Assembly: GCA_902802265.1 (NCBI GenBank)
Contig: CADCLN010000008.1
Location: forward strand, 1-64,000
From: an uncultured Bacteroidales bacterium
Lineage (GTDB): Bacteria; Bacteroidota; Bacteroidia; Bacteroidales; Bacteroidaceae
DNA length: 64,000 bases
Direction: 5' to 3'
Part shown: in pieces, positions 44,103-52,346 of the stretch
Layout of the letters: each line of letters opens with the position of its first letter
How positions within the stretch are numbered: the first letter of the stretch is position 1
Translations under genes and position numbers: made by a program
The notes under the pieces: generated by a model
Database searches by the model: none
The model's input: the letters and a program-made list of their open reading frames with translations, nothing else
Told to the model about the DNA's origin: nothing

Positions 44103-45110
44103 TTATTTTATGATATTGTTGATATCCTTTTTCAGCTGGTCTATGTTGGTGCCAGTGGCGATGACTTTGTGGCTCTTGTCGGTGATGACATAGAAGGGCA
44201 GGGTGCTGAGACCTAATTGCTGGATGGTGGGAGAAGCCCATGCAAGCCCATCGCAGAAGTGGTCTATCAGGAGGCTGTCGCGGCGTATCAAGTCTTCCCA
44301 GCGATATTTTTCATTGTCGAGAGAGATGCCCACGGTGCGGAGATTTTCTTTGTTTCTCTCCTGTATGTCGCGGATGGCGTAAAGCAAATTGTAGCCATCT
44401 TGCAGATAGGTGGCCCAGAAGAAGATGAGGGTGTGGTCTTTGGTGGAGTTAGCCCACAAGTGCTGTTTCTGGCGCGACTTCAGTGTCAGGGTCACATCGG
44501 GTATTTTTTTGCCTTTAGCAAAGGCGTCGGTGTGTTTCAGCAGTGCCTCTGTGGAGAAGAGCTGATGGTTGTCGGGATGGTGTTTTTGCAGCAATTTCAG
44601 CAACGCTGAGGCCTCTTTGTGGTTGGTCTGGACAAAGTAGCGCTGATAGAGGTAAAGGGCCACTGGCGAGGCTGTATGGGCCTGAATGTATTGCTTGGCT
44701 ATGTTGGGTATTTGCAGATCTTTCAGTGTGGAGGTTTCTTGTCGGAACTGGTTCATGAGTTCGTTTTCTTCAGAACCCAAAACCTGGTAGTTCTTCAGGT
44801 CATTGGCAGCAGCAACGTACTTGATGGACTTTGCTGGACTGACAAAAATAACTTGTTCCAGGGCATTATGGAACAAAAGGGTGAAGGGCAGCGTGTCTTC
44901 CACTTCGCCTTCATAATGAAATTTACCATTCTGGATGGTCAGTGTGTCGATGTGTCCATCGGTCTGGTCGGGACGCAGGAGGTAAAGTTCACCACCTTTC
45001 ATGCCGGCCGTGAACTCGCCTTCTATCGTAAACCGATTGCCACTGGGACCACACCCTGTGAGTAAACAGAGTGCAGCCAACAGTGGTAATGTGTATCTAA
45101 AGAGTTTCAT
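44103..45110 (-). CDS. Thioredoxin-fold lipoprotein (DUF4369 type)
   Basis: A 335-aa lipoprotein, lipobox near LTGCG (residue ~18). The first ~110 residues match the DUF4369 beta domain. A helical linker and a thioredoxin-like domain follow (~205-335). The position of the redox motif reads FFWATYLQDG, with no CxxC, so disulfide chemistry is unlikely; TLPFYVI keeps the cis-Pro region. It overlaps the stop of the upstream TPR gene by 1 bp (TAATG), showing translational coupling. Confidence 0.8.
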   Translation of the reverse strand: MKLFRYTLPLLAALCLLTGCGPSGNRFTIEGEFTAGMKGGELYLLRPDQTDGHIDTLTIQNGKFHYEGEVEDTLPFTLLFHNALEQVIFVSPAKSIKYVAAANDLKNYQVLGSEENELMNQFRQETSTLKDLQIPNIAKQYIQAHTASPVALYLYQRYFVQTNHKEASALLKLLQKHHPDNHQLFSTEALLKHTDAFAKGKKIPDVTLTLKSRQKQHLWANSTKDHTLIFFWATYLQDGYNLLYAIRDIQERNKENLRTVGISLDNEKYRWEDLIRRDSLLIDHFCDGLAWASPTIQQLGLSTLPFYVITDKSHKVIATGTNIDQLKKDINNIIK

Positions 45111-46801
45111 TAAAGAGCCTTGATAGCATCGGGGAAGTTGACAAATTCGCAATCGTTCTGAGCCTTGGTTCTGTAATGGCTGTCTTTCTGTACGGCTTGC
45201 TTCAGGTTGGTGAGCACTACAGACTCCTCATTCTGGCGTGCACCTACGATGGCTTTCAGGTAGAATGTCAGTGCATTGGGGTCTTTGATTTTGTCGAGGG
45301 TCTTCTGTGCAGCTGTGTAATTCTTGGAAAGAATCTGTGCCAGGGCAGCACTGTTGGTATTGGAGTTGGCCAACTTGGTGGCAGCTTGTTCATACTTGCC
45401 CTGAGCGATGTAGAGGTTACCCAGTGTTTCATCGGCAGCAGGAGCAGTGGTGCCCTTTGAGGCATAAGTCTCGGCAGCCTGGAAATCACCATTCTGGAGG
45501 GCGATGGTACTCATGTTGGCATTGGGTTCTGGAGCGTTTGCGTCCTTTGAGAGTGCTTGCTTGAAGAAGTTGGTTGCCTTGTTTGCATCGCCTTGCTGCA
45601 TTGCCAGCACACCCAGGTTGTTGTAGGCACGGTAATCATTCTGATACAGGTCTGTAGCTTTCTTGTAGTAAGCCTCTTTCTCGGCATTGGTCAGGGCCAG
45701 TTTGTTGCCTGCATAGAGCAATTCTTCCAGCGAAAGCTTGGTGGCATCAGCCTTGAATTGATCCACAATTTCGGTGTCGCTGCGGCCAATGACATCATAG
45801 TTGATGGTAAGGCGAGAACGACGGAGTTCCGGAAGCACTGCATCGGCCAATTCCTTATACACTGTGGCTACGTTTCTGATTTCCTGCTCACGCTGTTCTG
45901 GGTCTTGATACATGGAGAGAACTCGCAGGATGATTTGCTTGTCCTGAAGGTTTGACTGGGAAACCAGCTCCTTGAAGCCATCCCAATCTTCAGCCGTGTA
46001 TTTCATATCGACGTTGGTAGCGAGTTGCTGAGCCTTGAGTTGCTGGTTTACGTATTTTTCTGATACATCACCGCGCTTTTCGGCCAGTTTTTCATTGAAG
46101 TCATACTTGCCATCGGGCGAGGCATAGGCACTCACTTCCACGTTTTTCAGGGCAAGCCCCTTCTGGTCCGACTTGATTTCCTTCATCTTGGCGATGAAAT
46201 CCTTTACATTGCTACTATTCAGCTCACTGCCGCGAAGGTTAGCCTGGTTGATGAGGAACTTGATGGCTGCTTCCTGTTTCTGACTAATGATGCGCTGGAA
46301 CTTGTCGGCTGCTACCGATTGACCACTGGTGCGTGCTGCTTCGCTGATGAGGGCTGCTGTGGCCTGTACACCATAACCAATCTTTACCTCTGGAATCTTG
46401 ACTTCCTTCGATCCCTTTTTGGCGTCAAACTGCATGTAGAGTTCGCTTTTTGCCATGCCTTGCTGATAGGGATACGATACGCGCATAGTGGCTGTACCAC
46501 CGTTTTTATAAGAAATAGTGGTGTTGTTGCCCTCTACGCTTTCTCCCTGAAAGGTAGCAGGAGTGCCTGTGGCTTGTCCGCCTTCCCATTTCAATACGGG
46601 TGTGCAAGTGACCACACCTTTCTTGGGCATGAATTTGGCTGGAATGTTGGCGCTGATGGTAGCAGGGACTTCACCAGAGACATACTCCAGGGGGGTGGGG
46701 GTGACGGTAAAGTCTTCACTGGTGATTTTTCCAAAACCTCCGCAACCTACCATCAAAAGGGCTGAAGCTGCGGGGAGCAATAGTAAAACATGCTTTTTCA
46801 T
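45110..46801 (-). CDS. OmpA-like/TPR lipoprotein
   Basis: A 563-aa lipoprotein with lipobox MVGCGG (Cys near residue 20). An N-terminal beta region (~30-190) is followed by an OmpA-type segment around NVEVSAYASPDGKYDFNEKLAEKRGD. The C-terminal third has at least three tetratricopeptide repeats (AYNNLGVLAMQQGDANKATNFFKQAL). This is the usual plan of large Bacteroidales periplasmic lipoproteins tethered to peptidoglycan and other envelope partners. Specific role unknown. Confidence 0.82.
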   Translation of the reverse strand: MKKHVLLLLPAASALLMVGCGGFGKITSEDFTVTPTPLEYVSGEVPATISANIPAKFMPKKGVVTCTPVLKWEGGQATGTPATFQGESVEGNNTTISYKNGGTATMRVSYPYQQGMAKSELYMQFDAKKGSKEVKIPEVKIGYGVQATAALISEAARTSGQSVAADKFQRIISQKQEAAIKFLINQANLRGSELNSSNVKDFIAKMKEIKSDQKGLALKNVEVSAYASPDGKYDFNEKLAEKRGDVSEKYVNQQLKAQQLATNVDMKYTAEDWDGFKELVSQSNLQDKQIILRVLSMYQDPEQREQEIRNVATVYKELADAVLPELRRSRLTINYDVIGRSDTEIVDQFKADATKLSLEELLYAGNKLALTNAEKEAYYKKATDLYQNDYRAYNNLGVLAMQQGDANKATNFFKQALSKDANAPEPNANMSTIALQNGDFQAAETYASKGTTAPAADETLGNLYIAQGKYEQAATKLANSNTNSAALAQILSKNYTAAQKTLDKIKDPNALTFYLKAIVGARQNEESVVLTNLKQAVQKDSHYRTKAQNDCEFVNFPDAIKAL

Positions 46802-46862
46802 TGTGATGTGAATTATTAATTGTTAATTATTAATTGTTATTTAAGTTTCGTTTGTTCTTTTA

Positions 46863-47106
46863 CGCCTGCGGCGGCTTTGGAAAAACAAAAAAATATAAAA
46901 GAAAATAAGAAAAAATATTAGCTTTTGAATTATTTATTTTGTTCGATTTGAGTAGATTTGTTCGATTTCTGCCCGAGGGCACTCCTTGTTAGTTTTTAGT
47001 CTGCTTCGCAGAGAACCTTTAGCTCGGCGTAAGCCAAATCTTTCAAATCCTTTTCTTTTGTTTTTTCTTGTTTTTTCTTGTTTTTTTAAAGCCCGCGACT
47101 GCGGTA
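46863..47106. repeat. AT-rich element C1 interrupted by a hairpin repeat
   Basis: Left half 46863-46940, including a 50-bp core (46891-46940) identical to 50559-50608. Right half about 47051-47106, ending in AAAGCCCGCGACTGCGG. Between them lies hairpin repeat B1 (46941-47050). The uninterrupted copy is at 50531-50657. The 46802-47122 gap holds no visible gene. Confidence 0.78.
46941..47050 (+). repeat. Triloop-hairpin repeat B1
   Basis: Arms of GATTTG/CAAATC enclose short hairpins: TGCCCGAGGGCA, TCTGCTTCGCAGA and a TTTAGCTCGGCGTAAGCC block. Related copies lie at 48386, 48471, 49049, 49186, 57968 and 62082. Confidence 0.8.
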
Positions 47107-47122
47107 GAAAGCTATAATCTAT

Positions 47123-48358
47123 TTAATCTTTGTCTGCAAATTTTGAAGTAAACGATTTTACGGGGTACCACACGGAAAGGAATCCTACGGCAATGACAGT
47201 GAAGAAAATCAGCACGAGGTCCCAGATGTGGACACTAACGGGATAGGAATCGATGATGTAGGCACCCTCCTGCGAACCAAAGCGGATGACTCCATAGTGT
47301 TGCTGAATGAGGCAAAGTGCAAGGCCTATCAAGATGCCGGCAATGGCTCCCATCAAGGAAATCATTCTGCCCTCCAGCATGAATATCTGACTGATTTGCG
47401 AATGGGTGGCTCCCAGATTGCGCAGGGTCAGTGCATCTTGTTTTTTCTCTATCATCAGCATGGTCAGTGAACCAATGATGTTAAAGCAGGCTATCAGGAG
47501 GATGAAGGTAAGAAAAATGTAGGAGATGAGCTTTTCTATCTTCATAATCTTGAAGGTGCTTTCTTGCTGTTCGTAACGGTCGAGCACCTGATAGTTATTG
47601 CCCAGTTGTTGCTGGATGGACTTCTTCACAGCCCCGAGGTCCGAACCCTTCTGGAGACGCAATTCCACAGCCGTGAGGTAACCTTTACGCTCGAAAAGCC
47701 TGCGTGCAAAGTCTATGCTCGTGATGACATAGTGGGCATCGTATTTTCCCTGCTTCACCATGAAACAGACGTTGGGTGAATAGAGTTCCTCTTCTGTAAA
47801 ACTGTCGCGCGGGTCAGTCAAGTCAATACGTTCCCCCTTCCTGGGTGCAAACACTTTGATGGGGTCGGGAAAGCCATTCGAGAGGCCCAGTTGCTGCAAG
47901 ATTCCCACTCCTGCCACTCCGTAGTCCAGCACATCGACATGAAGCTGAAAAATGCCGTCGCCGTAAAGAATATCCTCTATATCAACCAGGTCTGTAAAGT
48001 TGTCCTCTACTCCCTTGATGGTGGCCATCACTTGTCGGTTGTTAATCATCAGCAGGGCATTGTCTTCAATCACTTCGGTATAGACCGCAATGTGTTCGTC
48101 CCCACGTATTTGCTGCAATTCACGACTGTCGGCAGCCATGTACTTGCCCTCTGTAGGCACGATTTTAAGCTCTGGGTCGAAAGCTGTAAACAGTCTTGCC
48201 ACCATGTCTTCAAAGCCATTGAACACGCTCAGAATGCAGATAAGGGCAGCTGTAGCAATGGCTACTCCACACACACTGATGCCGCTAATGATGTTGATGG
48301 CTGTGTGCGACTTCTTGGAGAACAGGTATCTGCGGGCTATGTAGTACGGAAAACTCAC
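47123..48358 (-). CDS. LolC/LolE-like lipoprotein-releasing permease
   Basis: A 411-aa MacB/FtsX-family ABC permease subunit. One TM helix lies at residues ~20-45 (IISGISVCGVAIATAALICI), followed by a large periplasmic domain and three TM helices in the C-terminal third, including FFTVIAVGFLSVWYP. N-terminal IARRYLFSKKSHTAINIIS is the classical LolC/E start. It would couple to a LolD ATPase encoded elsewhere and extract lipoproteins from the inner membrane. The start is GTG at 48358. It lies downstream of rbfA and the GxxExxY gene. Confidence 0.88.
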   Translation of the reverse strand: MSFPYYIARRYLFSKKSHTAINIISGISVCGVAIATAALICILSVFNGFEDMVARLFTAFDPELKIVPTEGKYMAADSRELQQIRGDEHIAVYTEVIEDNALLMINNRQVMATIKGVEDNFTDLVDIEDILYGDGIFQLHVDVLDYGVAGVGILQQLGLSNGFPDPIKVFAPRKGERIDLTDPRDSFTEEELYSPNVCFMVKQGKYDAHYVITSIDFARRLFERKGYLTAVELRLQKGSDLGAVKKSIQQQLGNNYQVLDRYEQQESTFKIMKIEKLISYIFLTFILLIACFNIIGSLTMLMIEKKQDALTLRNLGATHSQISQIFMLEGRMISLMGAIAGILIGLALCLIQQHYGVIRFGSQEGAYIIDSYPVSVHIWDLVLIFFTVIAVGFLSVWYPVKSFTSKFADKD

Positions 48359-48385
48359 GGCTTGTTTGGGTTTTATGGTTTATTT

Positions 48386-48570
48386 TTAGTCTGCTACGCA
48401 GAGAACCTTTAGCTCGGCGTAGCCAAATCTGTCAAATCTATCAAATTTTTCAAATCTATTGCTCTTGTATTTTAAGATTTGTTCGATTTCTGCCCGTAGG
48501 GCACTCCTTCTCTTTTTTTAGTCTGCTTCGCAGAGAAATCATTCAAATCATTCAAATTTTTCAAATCTTT
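48386..48570 (+). repeat. Triloop-hairpin repeats B2 and B3 in tandem
   Basis: B2 (48386-48460) has TCTGCTACGCAGA, the TTTAGCTCGGCGTAGCC block and four TCAAAT arms. B3 (48471-48570) has TGCCCGTAGGGCA and TCTGCTTCGCAGA. Both match B1 closely. Confidence 0.8.
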
Positions 48571-48611
48571 TTTGTTTGATTTTTTGATGGTTATGCTCCG
48601 AAAAGGAACCT

Positions 48612-49037
48612 CTACAAAAATTTAATCTTATCAATAGAACCATCGGTTTCGTCATAATGGTACCACTCAGAGTAAAGCCCCTCGGGACTGAAATTTATCA
48701 ACATGCCGTAAGGTAGGTGAGTAATACGCATATAACTCCAGAGTTGATGACGTTGCGGTGTGTCGATGTGCTTGATGGCTTTCAGTTCAAGGATGATTTC
48801 ACTATTCACCAACAAGTCGAGGCGGTAGTCTTGGTCAAGACGCACATTCTCCCAATATATAGGTACGAGTACCTGTCTCTCTACGGAATATCCTTTCTGC
48901 TCCAAAAGGTATTTCAATGCAGCTTCATAGGCAGATTCCAGCAGTCCACCCCTGAATTTGCGGTGTACCCTCATCGCCTCCCCCGTAATGTCGTGGAAGA
49001 ACTCATACTTTTTGTTGTACTCCTCCCTTACATCCAT
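48612..49037 (-). CDS. GxxExxY-family protein
   Basis: A 141-aa protein of the GxxExxY family, a PD-(D/E)xK nuclease-like fold of unknown role. The name-giving motif is GLLESAY (residues ~31-37). DYRLDLLVNSEIILELKA holds the putative Asp, Glu and Lys catalytic residues. It is flanked on both sides by triloop-hairpin repeats and sits between rbfA and the Lol-like gene, which suggests insertion into that unit. Confidence 0.85.
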   Translation of the reverse strand: MDVREEYNKKYEFFHDITGEAMRVHRKFRGGLLESAYEAALKYLLEQKGYSVERQVLVPIYWENVRLDQDYRLDLLVNSEIILELKAIKHIDTPQRHQLWSYMRITHLPYGMLINFSPEGLYSEWYHYDETDGSIDKIKFL

Positions 49038-49048
49038 GCCATTTCATT

Positions 49049-49294
49049 GATTCTAAGATTTGTGAGATTTGTAAGATTTCTGCCCGTAAGGGCACTCGTT
49101 TACTTTTAGTCTGCTACGCAGAGAACCTTTAGCTCGGCGTAGCCAAATCTTTCAAATTTTTCAAATCTCTTTTATTTATTCTATTTGTTTGATTTGTAAG
49201 ATTTGTAAGATTTCTGCCTCGAAGAGGCACTCCTCCTTTATTAGTCGCCTGCGGCGAGAAATCTTTCAAATCTATCAAATTTTTCAAATCTCTT
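49049..49294 (+). repeat. Triloop-hairpin repeats B4 and B5 in tandem
   Basis: B4 (49049-49168): TGCCCGTAAGGGCA, TCTGCTACGCAGA and TTTAGCTCGGCGTAGCC. B5 (49186-49294): TGCCTCGAAGAGGCA and TCGCCTGCGGCGA. A truncated piece continues to about 49345. The stems are preserved while their sequences differ, as if stems were swapped. No gene lies in this 314-bp gap. Confidence 0.8.
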
Positions 49295-49351
49295 TTTTTA
49301 TTTGATTTTGTGAGATTTATGCCCAGAAAGATGGCACTCCTTCACCCCCTG

Positions 49352-49702
49352 TCAATCCTCCCCCTCGGTCTTTCCCAGCAACTTGTCGATGTTGTCGATA
49401 TAGTCAAGGGAATCATCGAGGAAGAACTTCAGTTCGGGGATGATGCGTAGCTGGTGACGCTCCAACGTGCCCAGTTCATAGCGTATCTGGCTATTGTGCG
49501 CATTGATGTTGTCAAGGATTTCCTGTGCCTTTTCTGAAGGGAAAATGCTGAGGTAAGCCTTAGCCACACTGAGGTCGGGACTGATTCTGACGACACTGAC
49601 AGAGACCAGGATGCCCCTTGTCTTCTGCGTCTGCTTCTGAAAAATGGTAGCCAGGTCCTTCTGTATCAACCGAGCTATCTTGTTTTGTCTGTTTGTTTCC
49701 AA
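49352..49702 (-). CDS. rbfA: 30S ribosome-binding factor A
   Basis: A 116-aa KH-fold factor needed for maturation of 16S rRNA and cold adaptation. RQNKIARLIQKDLATIF, ISPDLSVAKAYLSIF and the C-terminal IPELKFFLDDSLDY are the family pattern. The start is TTG at 49702. The order O-methyltransferase, rbfA, Lol-like permease is seen in other Bacteroidales (from memory), so the GxxExxY gene is the extra one here. Confidence 0.93.
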   Translation of the reverse strand: METNRQNKIARLIQKDLATIFQKQTQKTRGILVSVSVVRISPDLSVAKAYLSIFPSEKAQEILDNINAHNSQIRYELGTLERHQLRIIPELKFFLDDSLDYIDNIDKLLGKTEGED

Positions 49703-49784
49703 AATTCTTCTGTTTTATTAAAAAATTACTGCATCATGAGTGAAGAAACGCTGCATCGCTACGGGAACAACGCTGTAGCGCTGG

Positions 49785-50450
49785 TCAGGTGACACTGTAG
49801 CGTTTTCGGATAATCGTAAGCCCGTCGCGCAGGGGAAGGATGACTTTCTCTACTCGGGGGTCGTGGGCCAAGGCTTCATTGAAGGCCTGTATGCTCTGTG
49901 TCTGGGGGTCGGTAGGGTTCTTTTCCAATACATGACCATCCCAGAGGGTGTTGTCGGCCAGGATGTAACCTCCTGGATTGAGATATTTTAGCGAGAGTTC
50001 GTAGTAGTCCTGGTACAGACGCTTGTCGGCATCTATAAAGATGAGGTCGAAGCGGAGACCCAACTGGGGAATGACTTGCAGGGCATCGCCTATGTGGAAT
50101 GTAATCTGCTGGGCATAAGGTGAGTTTTCCAGCCAGGGACGGGTAAAATCCTCTTGCTCATCGTTGATTTCTATCGTGTGCAAATGTCCCTGTGGGGGCA
50201 GTCCCTCGGCCAGGCATAGTGCGCTGTAACCACTGTAGGTGCCTATTTCGAGCACAGTCTGGGGCTGAACCATCTGGGTAAGCATCTTCAGGATGCGCCC
50301 TTGCAGGTGTCCGCTGGCCATGCGACTATAGAGCAAATGCAGATTGGTAGCCCTGTAGAGGCGATGCAGATAGTCTCCCTCGGGGTCAATGTGCGCCTTG
50401 ATGTAGTCGTCAAGAGCATCGTGAAACTGAGCTATGTCGGAAATAAGCAT
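49785..50450 (-). CDS. O-methyltransferase (caffeoyl-CoA type)
   Basis: A 221-aa SAM-dependent O-methyltransferase of the TrmR/YrrM-like group. LEIGTYSGYSALCLAEGLP is motif I (residues ~67-85). IFIDADKRLYQDYYELSL and ILADNTLWDG provide the metal-binding Asp and Asn. In Bacillus the relative TrmR methylates tRNA hydroxyuridine, a plausible role but not provable here. Confidence 0.88.
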   Translation of the reverse strand: MLISDIAQFHDALDDYIKAHIDPEGDYLHRLYRATNLHLLYSRMASGHLQGRILKMLTQMVQPQTVLEIGTYSGYSALCLAEGLPPQGHLHTIEINDEQEDFTRPWLENSPYAQQITFHIGDALQVIPQLGLRFDLIFIDADKRLYQDYYELSLKYLNPGGYILADNTLWDGHVLEKNPTDPQTQSIQAFNEALAHDPRVEKVILPLRDGLTIIRKRYSVT

Positions 50451-50530
50451 CGATTTATTTACGATTTGACTATTTACTATTTACTATTGGGATTTTATTG
50501 ATTTATTGATTCATTTATTGGTGTTGTTTA

Positions 50531-50657
50531 CCGCTTCGCGGGCTTCAATAAAACAAGAAAATATAAAAGAAAATAAGAAAAAATATTAGCTTTTGAATTA
50601 TTTATTTTTTTTTGTTTTTTTCTGTTTTTTCTTGTTTTTCTAAAGCCGCCGCAGGCG
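50531..50657. repeat. AT-rich element C2, uninterrupted copy
   Basis: Starts with CCGCTTCGCGGGCTT and ends with AAAGCCGCCGCAGGCG, imperfect terminal inverted repeats, around an AT-rich core. Core 50559-50608 is identical to 46891-46940. The ATTTAC-type run at 50455-50490 precedes it. No gene is visible in 50451-50718. Confidence 0.75.
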
Positions 50658-50718
50658 TAAAACAACCACAATTTTCACTCTTCACTCTATGTAACTTAGA
50701 TTTTTCACTTTTCACTTT

Positions 50719-51141
50719 TCACTTACCCACCATTGCTTCTACGGCCAATCGATAGCTGTCAAGGCCAAAGCCACAGATGACCCCCATGCAGGCAGCACTG
50801 ATCATGGAGTGGTGGCGAAACTCCTCGCGCTGGTGCACATTGCTGATATGCACCTCAATGACGGGGGTTGTCACGCTCCGTATGGCATCGTGCAGAGCAA
50901 TGCTGGTGTGGGTATAGGCCCCTGCGTTCAGGATGATTCCGTCAAGGGAAAAGCCCGCTTCGTGTATCTTGTTGATCAATTCACCCTCAATATTGGACTG
51001 GAAATAACTCAGTTCCACATCGGGATAGCGGGCCTGTAAAGCTTCGTAATAGTCCATAAACCCACGGTGGCCATAAATCTCTGGTTCGCGCTTGCCCAGG
51101 AGGTTCAGGTTGGGTCCATTCAGTATTAAAATCTTCTTCAT
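50719..51141 (-). CDS. aroQ: 3-dehydroquinate dehydratase, type II
   Basis: A 140-aa shikimate-pathway enzyme. The N-terminal ILILNGPNLNLLGKREPEIYG contains the flexible lid with catalytic Arg/Tyr. NAGAYTHTS and EVHISNVHQREEFRHHS bind substrate. Length and all motifs are standard. It has its own promoter. Confidence 0.96.
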   Translation of the reverse strand: MKKILILNGPNLNLLGKREPEIYGHRGFMDYYEALQARYPDVELSYFQSNIEGELINKIHEAGFSLDGIILNAGAYTHTSIALHDAIRSVTTPVIEVHISNVHQREEFRHHSMISAACMGVICGFGLDSYRLAVEAMVGK

Positions 51142-51157
51142 ACACTGTGTATTTGCG

Positions 51158-51188
51158 CAAAGGTAAAGGTTTTAGACCGAATGGCAAA
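51158..51188 (-). promoter_or_regulatory. aroQ promoter
   Basis: On the minus strand TTTG (51188-51185) and TACCTTTG (51165-51158) are 19 bp apart, with the start codon 17 bp downstream of the -7. Confidence 0.78.
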
Positions 51189-51204
51189 GTGAAAAGGTGG
51201 GTTT

Positions 51205-52131
51205 TTAGGTTTTCTTGACCATTTTTTTATAAAGAAAGCGAATAATACGGCCCAAAAACGTGTATCGGATGCCCCAATCGCGAATGGCATCGGCAAAAAG
51301 ACCTTCCAGTCGAGGGTCGGTTTCGGGCTGAAGAATCTGGGTCAAAGGGATGGGCTGCTGCCAAGGTTCACGGTCAAACTCGTAATGCTGAAGGAAGTCG
51401 AAAGACCGAAAATGCGTACCCTGCTTCAGACCAATGTTTCTGACCATCGTGTGCCCTGGGGTGATGCACAGACCCTGTGCCTTGTAGATGGCGATTTCCC
51501 AACAGATATCCCACGGGATGGGCCTCTTGTCCAGACTCTTCAGGCAGGGGAACACACCTCCGTACTGCATCCTGTTTTCATCCGCTGGGGTCATACCCCG
51601 AAGGGCTTCCTCTCGGCTCCCGAAATGCTTGAAATACTGCTGCCAACGGTCTCTCCAGGTGCCCCAACCCCACCCAGACATGTGGGGGGTGAAATAGAAT
51701 GCTGGAGCCTCAACCGAGAGGTTGGTAAAGCCAGAAACATGCATCACGCGGGGCACGTCTTGATAAAGGTCGAAAGCCCGATTCATGTAGTCCAGAAAAA
51801 AGGGCGAGGTGCAGATGTCGTCCTCCAAAACAATGATGCGGTCGTAGCGCTGAAACACCTCGGCAATGCCCTCCGTGATGTTCCTTTCCAGATAGAAATT
51901 TTCGGGACGCTCCACCAGCGTAAGGCTCTTGAAACCATGGTTTTTCGCTAACTCATGAAGGTACCTTCTCACCTCATTCACCTTATGCCAGGAGGCTTCG
52001 TCTTTTCCCCCGTCGCTAAACACAAACACATCCGTATGCTGTGCCCCTTCATTCCTTCCCAGGTGCTCGATGGTCTGCCTCGTATTGTCCAGCCTGTTAT
52101 AAACAAACACGGCTACTGGTGCCTTGATCAT
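51205..52131 (-). CDS. Glycosyltransferase (GT-A fold)
   Basis: A 308-aa sugar transferase with an N-terminal nucleotide-sugar half (IKAPVAVFVYNRLDNT, then VFSDGG) and a metal-binding DxD-like LEDDI (residues ~113-117). The MSGWGWGTWRDRW segment is characteristic of a group resembling GNT-I-type enzymes in Bacteroidetes. Donor and acceptor unknown. The ATG at 52131 is preferred to one 42 bp upstream because it starts at the first beta strand. Confidence 0.85.
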   Translation of the reverse strand: MIKAPVAVFVYNRLDNTRQTIEHLGRNEGAQHTDVFVFSDGGKDEASWHKVNEVRRYLHELAKNHGFKSLTLVERPENFYLERNITEGIAEVFQRYDRIIVLEDDICTSPFFLDYMNRAFDLYQDVPRVMHVSGFTNLSVEAPAFYFTPHMSGWGWGTWRDRWQQYFKHFGSREEALRGMTPADENRMQYGGVFPCLKSLDKRPIPWDICWEIAIYKAQGLCITPGHTMVRNIGLKQGTHFRSFDFLQHYEFDREPWQQPIPLTQILQPETDPRLEGLFADAIRDWGIRYTFLGRIIRFLYKKMVKKT

Positions 52132-52243
52132 TGCTTCTTGTTCTGTTTGGTTTTCGCCTGCAAAGAAACACATTTATTTTCAATTGGGCAAATTTTTTCG
52201 GTATTGTTTTCCATGGACTAAGGGGGGGATAGATAAACTAAAA

Positions 52244-52322
52244 CCCACTCCCTTTCCACTATTCCATTCCACACGCATCTATAGATGCGTGTGTTGGACA
52301 TGGAATGTGGAAAAGGGTGGGT
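52244..52322 (-). terminator. Long hairpin, probable terminator for the replication-like genes
   Basis: A 22-bp perfect palindrome centred at 52281/52282 (arm ACACGCATCTA, 52271-52292) is extended by imperfect outer arms CCCACTCCCTTTCCAC and GTGGAAAAGGGTGGG to about 79 bp. Downstream on the minus strand there is a short T-rich stretch. Confidence 0.65.
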
Positions 52323-52346
52323 GTCAGTTTTTATCTATTCCCGAGA

